Shown piece by piece: positions 1 to 7,250 of a stretch of 13,552 bases of DNA. Position 1 is the stretch's first letter. Every line of letters starts with the position of its first letter. The position numbers and the translations under genes are program-made. The notes under the pieces were generated by a model that did no database searches, had not been told where the DNA came from, and saw only the letters and a list, made by a program, of their open reading frames with translations. Source of the DNA: DATMXT01 sp035560415 (GTDB lineage: Bacteria > Bacillota > Clostridia > Oscillospirales > Feifaniaceae); NCBI GenBank assembly GCA_035560415.1, contig DATMZG010000124.1, positions 1 through 13,552 of the forward strand. Reading direction: 5' to 3'.

Positions 1-44
1 ATAAAATAATAGGCATGCGAGTGAATAAAATTTACACTCATAGA

Positions 45-73
45 TTGCATTTTCTGCCAGTTAGTGGTATTAT
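45..73 (+). promoter_or_regulatory. Sigma-A-like promoter for the exonuclease/BRCT gene
   Basis: The -35 box TTGCAT (45-50) and the -10 box TATTAT (68-73) are separated by exactly 17 bases. The start codon at 113 lies about 33 bases past the expected transcription start, which leaves room for the ribosome binding site GGGAGGG at 97-103. The -10 matches the consensus at five of six positions and the -35 at three of six. This is a by-eye call. Confidence 0.55.
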
Positions 74-112
74 TGAGCGAGGACGTCAAACGAAGAGGGA
101 GGGACCGTACGG

Positions 113-1243
113 ATGGAAAAAACGGCCGAAAAAATCGTGGCTTTTGATGTGGAGACCCCGAATCACAGAAACGACAGAATCTGCGCCATTGGCATCACCC
201 TGATTGAGGACGGGCAGATTTCCGACACGTTTTCTTACATCGTCAATCCCGAATGTGAGTTTGACGCGCAAAACGTCCGGCTCCACGGCATCCGCCCGGA
301 GGACGCCGCGGGCGTCCCGGCCTTTCCGGACATCTGGGAGAAGCTCCGTGAGCTTTTTCGCACCTGCCTCGTGGCGGCCCACAACGCGAATTTTGACCTC
401 TGCGTGCTGCGAAAGACCCTTGCGGCCTACGGCATCGCCGAGTCGCTCCTGTACTATGTAGACACGCTGCAAATCGCCCAAAGGGTGGACAAAAACGTCG
501 AAAACCACAAGCTCTCCACCCTCTGCAAGCACTTTTGCATTCCGCTTGAGCCGCACGACGCGGGCAGCGACAGCTACGCCTGCGCCAAGCTGCTCTGCCT
601 GTTTTTAGAGGCGGGGGTGGACCTGGGCAAGTTCACAAGGGCTTTTCGCTTTGAAGCGCCGGCAAGCGGTGCGCGGGAGGGATATCGCGCGGGGCTCAGC
701 CAGAGCAGCAGCGCCCTTCTGACCTTAAACGGCATTTTGTCCGGCATCGCCTGCGACGACGTGCTGGCCGAGGCCGAAGTCGGCTATTTGCAGGCCTGGC
801 TTGACGAGAATATCGCGCTGAAGGGCAACTATCCCTACGACAAAATTTACTCGACCCTGACGGGGGCCTTGGCCGACGGGGTGCTGACGGCGAAGGAGTC
901 TCAGGACATGCTGAGCCTCTTCAAGCGGGTGACCGACCCCGTGGGCGAAAATGCCTGCGACTGCGGCGCCCTCGACCTCGAGGGCAAAAATGTCTGTCTG
1001 ACAGGCGAGTTCGACTTCGGCCCCAAGGAGGAGGTCGCCGGAAAACTTGCGGCGCTGGGGGCCCAAATTCAAAACAGCGTCACCGGCAAGACCGACATTC
1101 TCGTGGTCGGCGGGCAGGGCAGCGCCGCTTGGTCGGCCGGAAACTACGGCAACAAGGTCAAAAAGGCGCTCGAAATGAAAGAGAAGGGCGCGGACATCCT
1201 CATTGTCGCAGAGGCCGGGTTTTTTGCCGCCCTGAAGGACTGA
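113..1243 (+). CDS. DEDDh 3'-5' exonuclease (DnaQ/PolC-type) with C-terminal BRCT domain
   Basis: This 376-residue protein is probably a DNA-repair or proofreading-type exonuclease. Residues 8-165 form an RNase-T/DnaQ-like exonuclease domain with all DEDDh metal-ligand positions visible: FDVET gives Asp12 and Glu14, HNANFD gives Asp95, and HDAGSD gives His148 and Asp153. Residues about 288-376 form a BRCT domain, with the LTGEF and KTDILVVG strands and a lysine-rich helix, as in NAD-dependent ligase and other bacterial BRCT proteins. Residues about 196-285 are an uncharacterised helical linker. The ATG at 113 follows GGGAGGG with nine bases of spacing. It has its own promoter and is followed 79 bases later by a small acidic gene on the same strand. 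Such exonuclease-BRCT fusions are common in Firmicutes and are not the PolC polymerase itself. The exact substrate is unknown. Confidence 0.9.
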   Translation: MEKTAEKIVAFDVETPNHRNDRICAIGITLIEDGQISDTFSYIVNPECEFDAQNVRLHGIRPEDAAGVPAFPDIWEKLRELFRTCLVAAHNANFDLCVLRKTLAAYGIAESLLYYVDTLQIAQRVDKNVENHKLSTLCKHFCIPLEPHDAGSDSYACAKLLCLFLEAGVDLGKFTRAFRFEAPASGAREGYRAGLSQSSSALLTLNGILSGIACDDVLAEAEVGYLQAWLDENIALKGNYPYDKIYSTLTGALADGVLTAKESQDMLSLFKRVTDPVGENACDCGALDLEGKNVCLTGEFDFGPKEEVAGKLAALGAQIQNSVTGKTDILVVGGQGSAAWSAGNYGNKVKKALEMKEKGADILIVAEAGFFAALKD

Positions 1244-1322
1244 GGACGGAATACCGGCCATAATATAGAGCGTTCCCTGCGGGACATCTGTCTTTCAACA
1301 TCGTGAGTAGGAGGTATGGAGA

Positions 1323-1544
1323 ATGAGCATGTTTGGCGGCCTGTTTGATTTGGACGACGACGGAAACCTCGACACTTTTGAAAGGGCTTTTGAGTTTGGC
1401 GCCGTAGAGGAGTTTTTTGAAGAGGACGGGGACGAAGAGGACGACGAAGACGAGGACGAAGAAGAAGACGACGACGAAGACTACGGCGACGGCTACGAAA
1501 ATAACGAGGACGAGGACGACGAGGGCGAAGACGAAGAATTTTAA
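1323..1544 (+). CDS. Small EF-hand-like, extremely acidic protein
   Basis: This is a 73-residue protein of unknown function. Residues 9-20 (DLDDDGNLDTFE) match the canonical 12-residue EF-hand calcium loop at every ligand position: Asp1, Asp3, Asp5, Gly6, hydrophobic 8, Asp9 and Glu12. From residue 29 to the end the chain is nearly all Asp and Glu; residues 37-53 are seventeen acidic residues in a row. I count 41 acidic residues and a single basic one (Arg21). The gene is real by context: AGGAGG at 1309-1314 sits eight bases before the ATG, and a strong terminator follows the stop by 26 bases. An overlapping ATG at 1316 is out of frame and too close to the ribosome binding site. There is no signal peptide or membrane segment, so it is probably cytosolic or spore-internal. 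It could buffer divalent cations or bind a basic partner; both are inference. Confidence 0.75.
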   Translation: MSMFGGLFDLDDDGNLDTFERAFEFGAVEEFFEEDGDEEDDEDEDEEEDDDEDYGDGYENNEDEDDEGEDEEF

Positions 1545-1570
1545 CTTTTGACTTGGGGATAATCATTGAA

Positions 1571-1604
1571 GCGGCCCGCTTGACGACAAGCGGGCCGCTT
1601 TTTA
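1571..1604 (+). terminator. Strong intrinsic terminator after the acidic gene
   Basis: A perfect 12-bp GC-rich stem (GCGGCCCGCTTG, 1571-1582, with its complement 1587-1598) and a four-base loop are followed by a T-rich run on the + strand. The convergent molybdenum hydroxylase operon ends at 1623, so this hairpin lies between the two. On the - strand the following sequence has no long T run, so termination in that direction would be weaker. Confidence 0.85.
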
Positions 1605-1622
1605 TATGGCATTTGCGGGGCG

Positions 1623-2096
1623 TCAGCTCTCCCCGTACAGTTTTTTCACGGCGGCCCGCACCTCGCCGTAGCTCGTGCAGCGGCAGAGGTTTGATTGCAG
1701 CCACTCCTCAACGACATACTCCTCCGGCATTTCGGGAAACCGGTTTTTGAGGGCATAACAGACCATTAAAAAGCCCGAGGTGCAGTAGCCGCACTGGAAG
1801 GCCCCGGCGTCGACAAAGGCCCTTTGAACGGGGGAGGAGCCCCCGAGCCCCTCGGCCGTGAGGATTTCTCTCCCCTCGGCCTCGACGGCCAGCATCAGGC
1901 AGGACTTGGCGGGCCACCCGTCGACCACGACGGTGCAGGCCCCGCAGTCGCCGTTTTTGCACCCGGGCTTTGCGCCCGTCAGCCCAAGCTGCTCGCGCAG
2001 CACGTCGAGCAGCAGGTCGGCGGGGCGCACGGCCACGTCGCGTTTTTCGCCGTTGACCTGCAAAGTGACAACGGTTTTGCCGGTATATTGCACCAT
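1623..2096 (-). CDS. [2Fe-2S] small subunit of a molybdenum hydroxylase (XdhC/CoxS type)
   Basis: This 157-residue iron-sulfur subunit passes electrons from the molybdenum centre to the FAD subunit. The N-terminal plant-ferredoxin-like cluster is bound by Cys46, Cys51, Cys54 and Cys66 (C-x4-C-x2-C-x11-C). The C-terminal four-helix cluster domain has Cys102, Cys105, Cys138 and Cys140 (QCGYC and LCRC). All eight ligands are present and the length is normal for the family. I chose the ATG at 2096 because it follows a GGAGG site on the - strand by about nine bases and lies one base after the stop of the FAD-subunit gene. A longer reading frame would run into that gene. It is the third and last gene of the operon. 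The family includes xanthine dehydrogenases, aldehyde and nicotinate hydroxylases and CO dehydrogenases, so the substrate cannot be named from this subunit. Confidence 0.93.
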   Translation of the reverse strand: MVQYTGKTVVTLQVNGEKRDVAVRPADLLLDVLREQLGLTGAKPGCKNGDCGACTVVVDGWPAKSCLMLAVEAEGREILTAEGLGGSSPVQRAFVDAGAFQCGYCTSGFLMVCYALKNRFPEMPEEYVVEEWLQSNLCRCTSYGEVRAAVKKLYGES

Positions 2097-2097
2097 G

Positions 2098-2922
2098 TCA
2101 AAAGCCCTCCAACAGTTCACGAATCGTGTTTTCAAAGACAAAAAGCCGGTATTCGCCGGAGCCCTCCGCGTCGCTGACCGGGGGGGCGGGGAGCAGCTCT
2201 GCCGCTTTTTTGGCCTTTTGGGCGGGGGAGAGGGCGCCGTCGTTTAGCGCCGCTTCAATTTCCGCGCTGCGAAAGGGGTAGGGGCAGATGCCGGAAAAGG
2301 CGGCGCGAAGGGTGTCGCCCTTCCTGATGGCGGCCACGCTGACAAGGGGGTAATCGATTTTCTCGTTTGCGGTCTTTTTCAGGTGGGCGCACGGGGCCCG
2401 GGGCGCCCAGGCGGGGACGTGGAGCCCCGTCACAAGCTCGCCCGGAAAGAGCCGCATGCGCTCGCGAAAGACGCTTTGCAGCGGCAGGGTGCGCTCCCCG
2501 CCGGGGCCGGTCAGCGACACGGTGGCGTCGGCCAGCAGCAGCGGCAGGCTGGTCTCCCGGTAGATGATGGCGCCGCACAGGTTGCCGCCAATGGTGATGC
2601 GGCACTGGTTGGTGTGGTCGGCAATCCGGCCGCAGGCGAGGTCCAGCAGCTCGAAGAATTTTGACTCTTTAATTTGATTTAGGGTGCAGGCGGCCCCGAT
2701 GTGCAGATATGCCCGGTCAAGGCGCAGCTCAGTCAGCTCCGGAATGCGCTTGACGTCGATGACGGCGTCAGGCCGGATGGCGCCGGCCCGGCAGAGCGTG
2801 ACGGTCTCGCTGCCCCCGGCGTAGTAGTGGGCGGCAAGGCCCCGGCCCGAGAGCTTCCACCAGGTCTCGGTCGCCTCCCGCAGGGTGTCGGGGCGAAAGT
2901 ACATAAAGTCAAAAGGAATCAC
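2098..2922 (-). CDS. FAD-binding medium subunit of a molybdenum hydroxylase (XdhB/CoxM type)
   Basis: This 274-residue flavoprotein subunit receives electrons from the [2Fe-2S] subunit and passes them to an acceptor. Two FAD-contact motifs of the family are visible: YYAGGSET at residues 33-40 (the AGGTDL-like loop) and TIGGNLCGA at 110-118. The C-terminal 100 residues match the CO-dehydrogenase flavoprotein C-terminal domain in layout. No [4Fe-4S] insertion of the 4-hydroxybenzoyl-CoA reductase type is present. The start is a GTG at 2922 that overlaps the stop of the large-subunit gene (GTGA overlap) and follows a GGAGG site by seven bases. A frame beginning at 2982 would overlap the upstream gene by 64 bases and lacks a better site. 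Translational coupling with both neighbours is likely from the tight packing. Confidence 0.92.
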   Translation of the reverse strand: MIPFDFMYFRPDTLREATETWWKLSGRGLAAHYYAGGSETVTLCRAGAIRPDAVIDVKRIPELTELRLDRAYLHIGAACTLNQIKESKFFELLDLACGRIADHTNQCRITIGGNLCGAIIYRETSLPLLLADATVSLTGPGGERTLPLQSVFRERMRLFPGELVTGLHVPAWAPRAPCAHLKKTANEKIDYPLVSVAAIRKGDTLRAAFSGICPYPFRSAEIEAALNDGALSPAQKAKKAAELLPAPPVSDAEGSGEYRLFVFENTIRELLEGF

Positions 2923-5249
2923 AGGCTGCCCTCCATAGACTGCCGCCACAGCGCCTCGGGCGTCAGCGGCAAGGTGGAGCACTCCCGCCCGAAAGCGGCG
3001 GAAAGCGCGTTTGCAAGCGCCGCCGGAATGCCGATGATGCCGTGCTCCGAATAGGCGCGCACGCCGTAGGGGGAGTCCTCCTGCGGGGTCTCGACAAAGC
3101 CGACGCGGTACTCCGGCTCCTGTCCGATGTGCATCAGCTTGTATGTGCGCAGGTTCGGGGTTTGGGGGACGCCGTCGGCGTAATAAAAATAGGCCTCGCG
3201 GCTCGCCATGCTGAGCCCCATGGCCATGCCGCCCGCCACCATGGCCCGCATGCCCTCGGGACTGATGACCCGGCCCACGTCCATGACGGTCGTCGCCGTG
3301 ATGAGCCGGTAAGTGAAATTGGCGAGGTCGGCCTCCACCTCGACGACCTGGGCCCCCACCGTCCAGGCGGGCCCGGTCTTGCCCCGCCCCGTCGCGGGGT
3401 CAAGGAGCGACAGCCCCTTGAGCATGAACCGGCCCCGCCCCAAAGCCGGCTCCCCCAAAGAGAGCCCGTCTTTTGAGAGATAGCCCATGACAATGTCCTT
3501 GAACGCAAGAAAATGCTCGGGGTTCTTTTTGGAAAAGACGCGTCCGCCCGAAATTTCAATGTCCTCCGGCGGACAGTTAAAGGCTAAGGCCCCGGTGGCC
3601 CGCAGCTGCTCCATGGCGTCGTCGGCAGCCCGGATGACGGCGCGCCCCGCCATGTATTCCGTGAGGCTTGCGACGGTTTTCCAGTGCTCGGGCGCAGTCC
3701 TTGTGTCGGTCTCGTGGACGACGTGCACCTGCGAGACCGGCAGCCCAAGGCGCTCGGCCAGCATTTGGGCGAGGTGGGACTGGCTCGCCGAGCCCATCTC
3801 CACAACGCCGGTGTGGAGGTTGACGCTGCCGTCCGAATTGAAGGTGATAAATGCCCCTGAAACGGCGTCGGTCGGCGGGTTTTCGGTCTTCCAAAAGCAG
3901 GACACCCCCTGTGTACGCACGGTGCCCGGCTTGACTTCCGTAGCCTTGCCGCCCTCCCACCGGGAGAGCGCTTTCACCTGCGCAAGGCAGGCCGCAAGGT
4001 CGCCGGTGTTGCTTTTTGTGCAGTAGACGCCGGTTGGAGTCGCGTCGTCCACCCCGATGGCGTTTTTGAGCCGGAACTCGAGCGGGTCGATTTTGCAGAT
4101 GCGGGCAAGCGAGTCCATCGCGCCCTCGACGCAAAAGGCGGAGGACTCGTGGGTGAAGCTGCGGTAGGAGGTGGCGTAAGTGTGGTTGGTGTAGACGCAA
4201 AGGGCGTCGCAGGAGACGTTTTCGATGCGGTAGGGGCCGGTGCAGTCGACGGCGATCGCCTTGGCGAGGTAGGGGGAGATGTCGGTGTAGGCGCCGCAGT
4301 CAAGCCGGTACTCCATGACGGCCGCCTGCAGGCGGCCCTCCTTGTCGGCGCCCAAGGTGATTTCGGCCTCGAGCCCCTGCCGGCAGGGGGCGCCCGCCAT
4401 GTCCTGCTCGCGGGGGATTGTCAGGCGCACCGCCTTGCCGCCGACGGCCCTGCTTGCCAGAAGGGCCAGCATTTCGGCAAAGGCCGGCGCTTTGCCGCCA
4501 AAGCCGCCGCCCACAAAGGGCACCTTGACCTGTATTTGCCCCGCCGGAATCATAAAAACGTCCGACAGCAGCTTTCGCACGGCAAAGGGGGCCTGCGAGG
4601 AGGTCGTAATTGTCACCGCGCCGTCGGCCGACACTTCGGCCCGGGCCGTGCGCACCTCCATGGCGAGGTGTCCGGAGGGCGGCAGCGCAAACCGCCTTTT
4701 TGCGACATGGGCGCAGGCGGCGAGGGCCCCCGCGGCGTCCCCCTTGCGAATGGCGTAGCGGCTGGCGATGTTGGTGCCGGCCTCGGGGTAGACGTCTGCC
4801 ATGGACTTCTTGTACCGGTCGAGATTTTCGTGAATGAGGGGGGCCTCTCTGGCAAGCGAGGCGGAGGGCGTCAGCACCGCCGGCATGGGCTCGTATTCGA
4901 TGTCAATGAGCCGCACCGCGGCCTCGGCCGTCGCCTCGTCGATGGCGACGGCCATGGCCACGGGTTCGCCCGCATAGCGCACGACTCCGCGGGCCAGTGC
5001 CGGCCGGTCGAGCAGCAGGGGGCCAAAGAGCCCCGCGAACTCGTCCCCGGTCAGCACGGTTTTGACGCCGGGGAGCGCGCGGGCCTTATAAGTGTCAATG
5101 CGCGAAATGCGCCCGTGGGCGCAAGTGCTGGTGAGAAGCCGCGCGCAGAGCACCCCCGCCACCGGCATGTCGTCTGTGTAAATGGCCTTTCCCGTCACTT
5201 TATCCCACGCGTCAAGCCGCGTAACGCTTTTTCCGAGGACTGTGCCCAA
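2919..5249 (-). CDS. Molybdopterin-binding large subunit of a molybdenum hydroxylase (xanthine dehydrogenase family)
   Basis: This 776-residue catalytic subunit (XdhA/CoxL family) hydroxylates an organic substrate at a molybdenum cofactor. The N-terminal aldehyde oxidase/xanthine dehydrogenase a/b hammerhead domain spans about residues 15-125, and the molybdopterin-binding domains follow to about 750. Visible family motifs are SSQAPF (Gln219), GGGFGGK (247-253), SYRSF (Arg363, the purine-binding arginine position), a GSASQ loop near 487, and SEHG with Glu735 at the catalytic base position. The residue after GGGFGGK is alanine, whereas purine-oxidising enzymes have glutamate there, so a purine substrate is doubtful. 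The start is a TTG at 5249 preceded by AAAAGGAGG with nine bases of spacing; a longer frame to 5516 would cross a terminator and another gene. It is the first gene of the operon. No molybdenum-cofactor or maturation genes lie nearby. Confidence 0.93.
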   Translation of the reverse strand: MGTVLGKSVTRLDAWDKVTGKAIYTDDMPVAGVLCARLLTSTCAHGRISRIDTYKARALPGVKTVLTGDEFAGLFGPLLLDRPALARGVVRYAGEPVAMAVAIDEATAEAAVRLIDIEYEPMPAVLTPSASLAREAPLIHENLDRYKKSMADVYPEAGTNIASRYAIRKGDAAGALAACAHVAKRRFALPPSGHLAMEVRTARAEVSADGAVTITTSSQAPFAVRKLLSDVFMIPAGQIQVKVPFVGGGFGGKAPAFAEMLALLASRAVGGKAVRLTIPREQDMAGAPCRQGLEAEITLGADKEGRLQAAVMEYRLDCGAYTDISPYLAKAIAVDCTGPYRIENVSCDALCVYTNHTYATSYRSFTHESSAFCVEGAMDSLARICKIDPLEFRLKNAIGVDDATPTGVYCTKSNTGDLAACLAQVKALSRWEGGKATEVKPGTVRTQGVSCFWKTENPPTDAVSGAFITFNSDGSVNLHTGVVEMGSASQSHLAQMLAERLGLPVSQVHVVHETDTRTAPEHWKTVASLTEYMAGRAVIRAADDAMEQLRATGALAFNCPPEDIEISGGRVFSKKNPEHFLAFKDIVMGYLSKDGLSLGEPALGRGRFMLKGLSLLDPATGRGKTGPAWTVGAQVVEVEADLANFTYRLITATTVMDVGRVISPEGMRAMVAGGMAMGLSMASREAYFYYADGVPQTPNLRTYKLMHIGQEPEYRVGFVETPQEDSPYGVRAYSEHGIIGIPAALANALSAAFGRECSTLPLTPEALWRQSMEGSL

Positions 5250-5258
5250 GGTGATGCG

Positions 5259-5267
5259 CCTCCTTTT
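5259..5267 (-). promoter_or_regulatory. Ribosome binding site that fixes a TTG start
   Basis: AAAAGGAGG on the - strand lies nine bases before the TTG at 5249. No ATG or GTG in frame is nearby, so this site decides the start of the molybdopterin subunit. Confidence 0.75.
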
Positions 5268-5281
5268 GACTTCATTGTTCG

Positions 5282-5309
5282 CCGCCGTGTGCAAAATATC
5301 CCACGGCGG
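5282..5309 (-). promoter_or_regulatory. Perfect dyad upstream of the molybdenum hydroxylase operon
   Basis: An inverted repeat with 8-bp arms, CCGCCGTG and CACGGCGG, flanks a 12-base AT-rich centre (5290-5301) that contains a -10-like TATTTT on the - strand. It lies 32 bases before the operon's start codon and just past the terminator of the preceding gene. It could be an operator or a leader hairpin. I could not find a convincing -35 box, so the promoter itself is not assigned. Confidence 0.45.
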
Positions 5310-5325
5310 GCCCCCTTTTCGCACA

Positions 5326-5359
5326 CAAAAAGCCCGCAAACGGCAATCGTTTGCGGGCT
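5326..5359 (-). terminator. Intrinsic terminator of the helix-turn-helix gene
   Basis: A perfect 12-bp stem (AGCCCGCAAACG, 5331-5342, paired with 5348-5359) and a five-base loop are followed on the - strand by a T run. It lies 19 bases past the stop of the upstream gene and separates that gene from the molybdenum hydroxylase operon. Confidence 0.85.
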
Positions 5360-5377
5360 TATGTAAAATGTTTGAGG

Positions 5378-6937
5378 TCACCTGCCGCCGGGCTGCTTTT
5401 CCCCCTCGATTTTCGCCTCGAGGCGGCGGATGTAGCCCACGAGCTTGCGCAAAGTCGCGGCCCTGTCGGCGGGCGAATACTCGCGGCTGCCTGTGATGTC
5501 CCACAGAAAGTCCCAAAACGCGGCCGTGATGCCGCTCTCCCGCATGGAGAGGACGACGACGGGCTCCCCGGTTTTGGCGACGAGGACGCCGTAGTCCTCC
5601 TTGGCGTAGACCATATACCCGTTGCCGGGCGTCTCCGGGGAGAGCCGGACGCAGAAATTCTCATAGGTCTCTAAAAGGCGCACGAAGTGTTTTAAGTGGC
5701 GCAGGTACTCCTGCGGCGTGTAGCGGGCGGCGCCCCCCGCAAACATGGCCGAAAGCGAGACCGGCAGGCGGCCCTCCATGACAAGGCCGAGGTCGGGCAG
5801 GCGCAGGATCTCGGTAAAGCGGCGGGTGGCAAGCAGATTTTCAAAGAGCCCCGCCCGCATGTGCCGGCGGTCGGCCGACACACCCCCGTCAATTCCGGTT
5901 CTGGCGGCGATGTCGGCCAAAACGCCCTCCGGCATCGTGAGCAGCGACAGCGACTCGGTTTTAATGATGGCGTCGCAGGGCTCGCGCTCAAACTCGAGCA
6001 GCATGTCAAAGCAGGCGTCCTTGTCCCGCTGCGTGAAAATTTTCATGAGCGGCTTGCACATGGCCAGATATTGCAAAAACTCGTACTCATAGGCGGCGAC
6101 GGCCGCCTTGTCCCCAAACAGGAGATTTGCCGCCCGCTCGCCCGAGCGGCCGACCGAGTTCGAGACGACGGCGGCCGTGCCCGGCGCAACAAAGAGCGTG
6201 CGCTTGAAAATGCCGTCCCGCTTTTTCGGGTAGAAATAGGGCTCAATGACCCCCGACATATAGAGCGGCATCCACTGGGAGATGGCGGCGAGCATCTCGT
6301 CGAGGTCGCGGCTGACCGTGTGGATGATGACAATGCGGTTGCCCCGCGACAGGACGGCGCCCATGAGCGCCGCCCAACGCCCCGCAAACTCCCGGCTCTC
6401 GGTCATCCAGTCGGTCGCTTCGCCCGAAAAGAGCAGCAAGGTCACGGGCTTAGGCGCTGCCAGCACCGCGTTTAAAAACCGGATGACGGCCTCGCGCTTT
6501 CCCGCGTTTCCGTAAAAGGCGGCGTATTCCGGCAGCGGTTCCGGGGCGCTCGCCCCGAGCTCTTTGGCTTGCAGTGGCCGGGCGTCCCCCGCCGGCGTCT
6601 TCGTGAGTCCCGCGAGGAAATTGTCGACCTTGCGCGTGCCGCCCGACCTGTCGTCCGAAAGCCACGAGGAAATGAGGCTTTGAAGCTCACCCGTGTCCTT
6701 GACGTCGCGGGTCAGCTCCATTGCGTCAAAAACGGCTTTTTTGCGGTAGCTCTCGTTGCAGCGCCCGGCAAAAAAGGCGGAAATTGCGCTGATGCAGGAC
6801 TTGTTGCGCAGCGCCCGCCGCTGGCCGCGGCGCAGCCGGCTGATGTGCGAGGCGTCGAGCTTGACATTCTGGGCCAGGGCGCTGTTGGTCGTCCCGGTGA
6901 CATTCATGAGCAAATCGAGTTTTTCACAAAATTCCAA
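5378..6937 (-). CDS. Helix-turn-helix DNA-binding protein with large uncharacterised C-terminal domain
   Basis: This protein of about 519 residues is probably a transcriptional regulator. Residues about 10-41 look like an XRE/lambda-repressor-type helix-turn-helix, with the pattern NSALAQ...DASHISRLRRGQR. The rest, about 470 residues, resembles a clostridial protein family I recognise in outline but cannot name. Its middle (about 165-260) has alternating strands and helices, with LLLFSGEATDW followed by IVIIHTVSRDLDEM and a tyrosine-rich segment. That pattern is loosely reminiscent of phospholipase-D-like effector domains, but I see no HxK catalytic motif. I chose the TTG at 6937 because GGAG precedes it by eight bases. 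The ATG at 6976 lies inside the likely promoter and has no ribosome binding site. The gene has its own terminator. Its position upstream of the molybdenum hydroxylase operon makes regulation of that operon a testable guess. Family assignment is uncertain; that the gene is real is not. Confidence 0.8.
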   Translation of the reverse strand: MEFCEKLDLLMNVTGTTNSALAQNVKLDASHISRLRRGQRRALRNKSCISAISAFFAGRCNESYRKKAVFDAMELTRDVKDTGELQSLISSWLSDDRSGGTRKVDNFLAGLTKTPAGDARPLQAKELGASAPEPLPEYAAFYGNAGKREAVIRFLNAVLAAPKPVTLLLFSGEATDWMTESREFAGRWAALMGAVLSRGNRIVIIHTVSRDLDEMLAAISQWMPLYMSGVIEPYFYPKKRDGIFKRTLFVAPGTAAVVSNSVGRSGERAANLLFGDKAAVAAYEYEFLQYLAMCKPLMKIFTQRDKDACFDMLLEFEREPCDAIIKTESLSLLTMPEGVLADIAARTGIDGGVSADRRHMRAGLFENLLATRRFTEILRLPDLGLVMEGRLPVSLSAMFAGGAARYTPQEYLRHLKHFVRLLETYENFCVRLSPETPGNGYMVYAKEDYGVLVAKTGEPVVVLSMRESGITAAFWDFLWDITGSREYSPADRAATLRKLVGYIRRLEAKIEGEKQPGGR

Positions 6938-6954
6938 GGCAATCACTCCGTTTT

Positions 6955-6970
6955 TCGAGTAGTTCGAGTA
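6955..6970. repeat. Direct repeat TCGAGTA x2, possible operator
   Basis: Two copies of TCGAGTA (6955-6961 and 6964-6970) have a 9-base period. They overlap the -10 box and expected transcription start of the helix-turn-helix gene. Such placement suits a repressor site, perhaps autoregulation. This is inference from position only. Confidence 0.4.
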
Positions 6971-6996
6971 TATCATATAGACACATGAAAATGCAA
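6967..6996 (-). promoter_or_regulatory. Sigma-A-like promoter of the helix-turn-helix gene
   Basis: On the - strand, TTGCAT (6996-6991) and TATACT (6972-6967) are separated by 18 bases. The -10 matches the consensus at five of six positions. Transcription would start near 6960, which places the ATG at 6976 outside the transcript and supports the TTG start at 6937. Confidence 0.6.
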
Positions 6997-7210
6997 TGAA
7001 TGAAATGCGATATTTATTTCATCGCGGTGCGATTTTTGTCCCTGACAAATACACAGGGGACAATGTCTGCCGGAAGCCGCCTCATTTGCGTCAGCTTCAT
7101 TTATGAAGAAAACAATACCATGCAAGGGCGCTGATATGCGGCCGAAAGCGGGAAAAAATACAGCAGAAACCGTGTATATTCGACAAAAGGGACGCGGCAC
7201 TTGCCGCATC

Positions 7211-7250
7211 CGCGTATGGATAACAAAGCTCGCGTATGGAAAACAAAAAG
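7211..7250 (+). repeat. Near-tandem 20-base duplication before the DUF378 gene
   Basis: CGCGTATGGA occurs at 7211-7220 and 7231-7240, each followed by a similar AACAAA-containing stretch, so two 20-base units are nearly identical. The second unit runs into the AGGAGG ribosome binding site. It may be a slippage duplication in the leader. Confidence 0.6.

Noticed and set aside
15..203. 62-codon + strand frame at the window start
   Set aside because: It spans the promoter and overlaps the start of the exonuclease gene, with no ribosome binding site.
1277..1283. Terminator between the exonuclease and acidic genes
   Set aside because: The stem near TTCCCTGCGGGA is only four to five pairs and has no T run.
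4149..5366. 405-codon open frame on the + strand opposite the molybdopterin subunit
   Set aside because: It is antisense to a gene with full family motifs, has low-complexity Gly/Arg/Ala-rich composition, and has no ribosome binding site. Long antisense frames are expected in GC-rich coding DNA.
5250..5516. N-terminal extension of the molybdopterin subunit up to 5516
   Set aside because: It would cross a perfect terminator and overlap the end of the helix-turn-helix gene. The TTG at 5249 has an excellent ribosome binding site.
7038..7061. Riboswitch in the divergent spacer
   Set aside because: Only one short bulged hairpin is present and I could not match any conserved riboswitch core.
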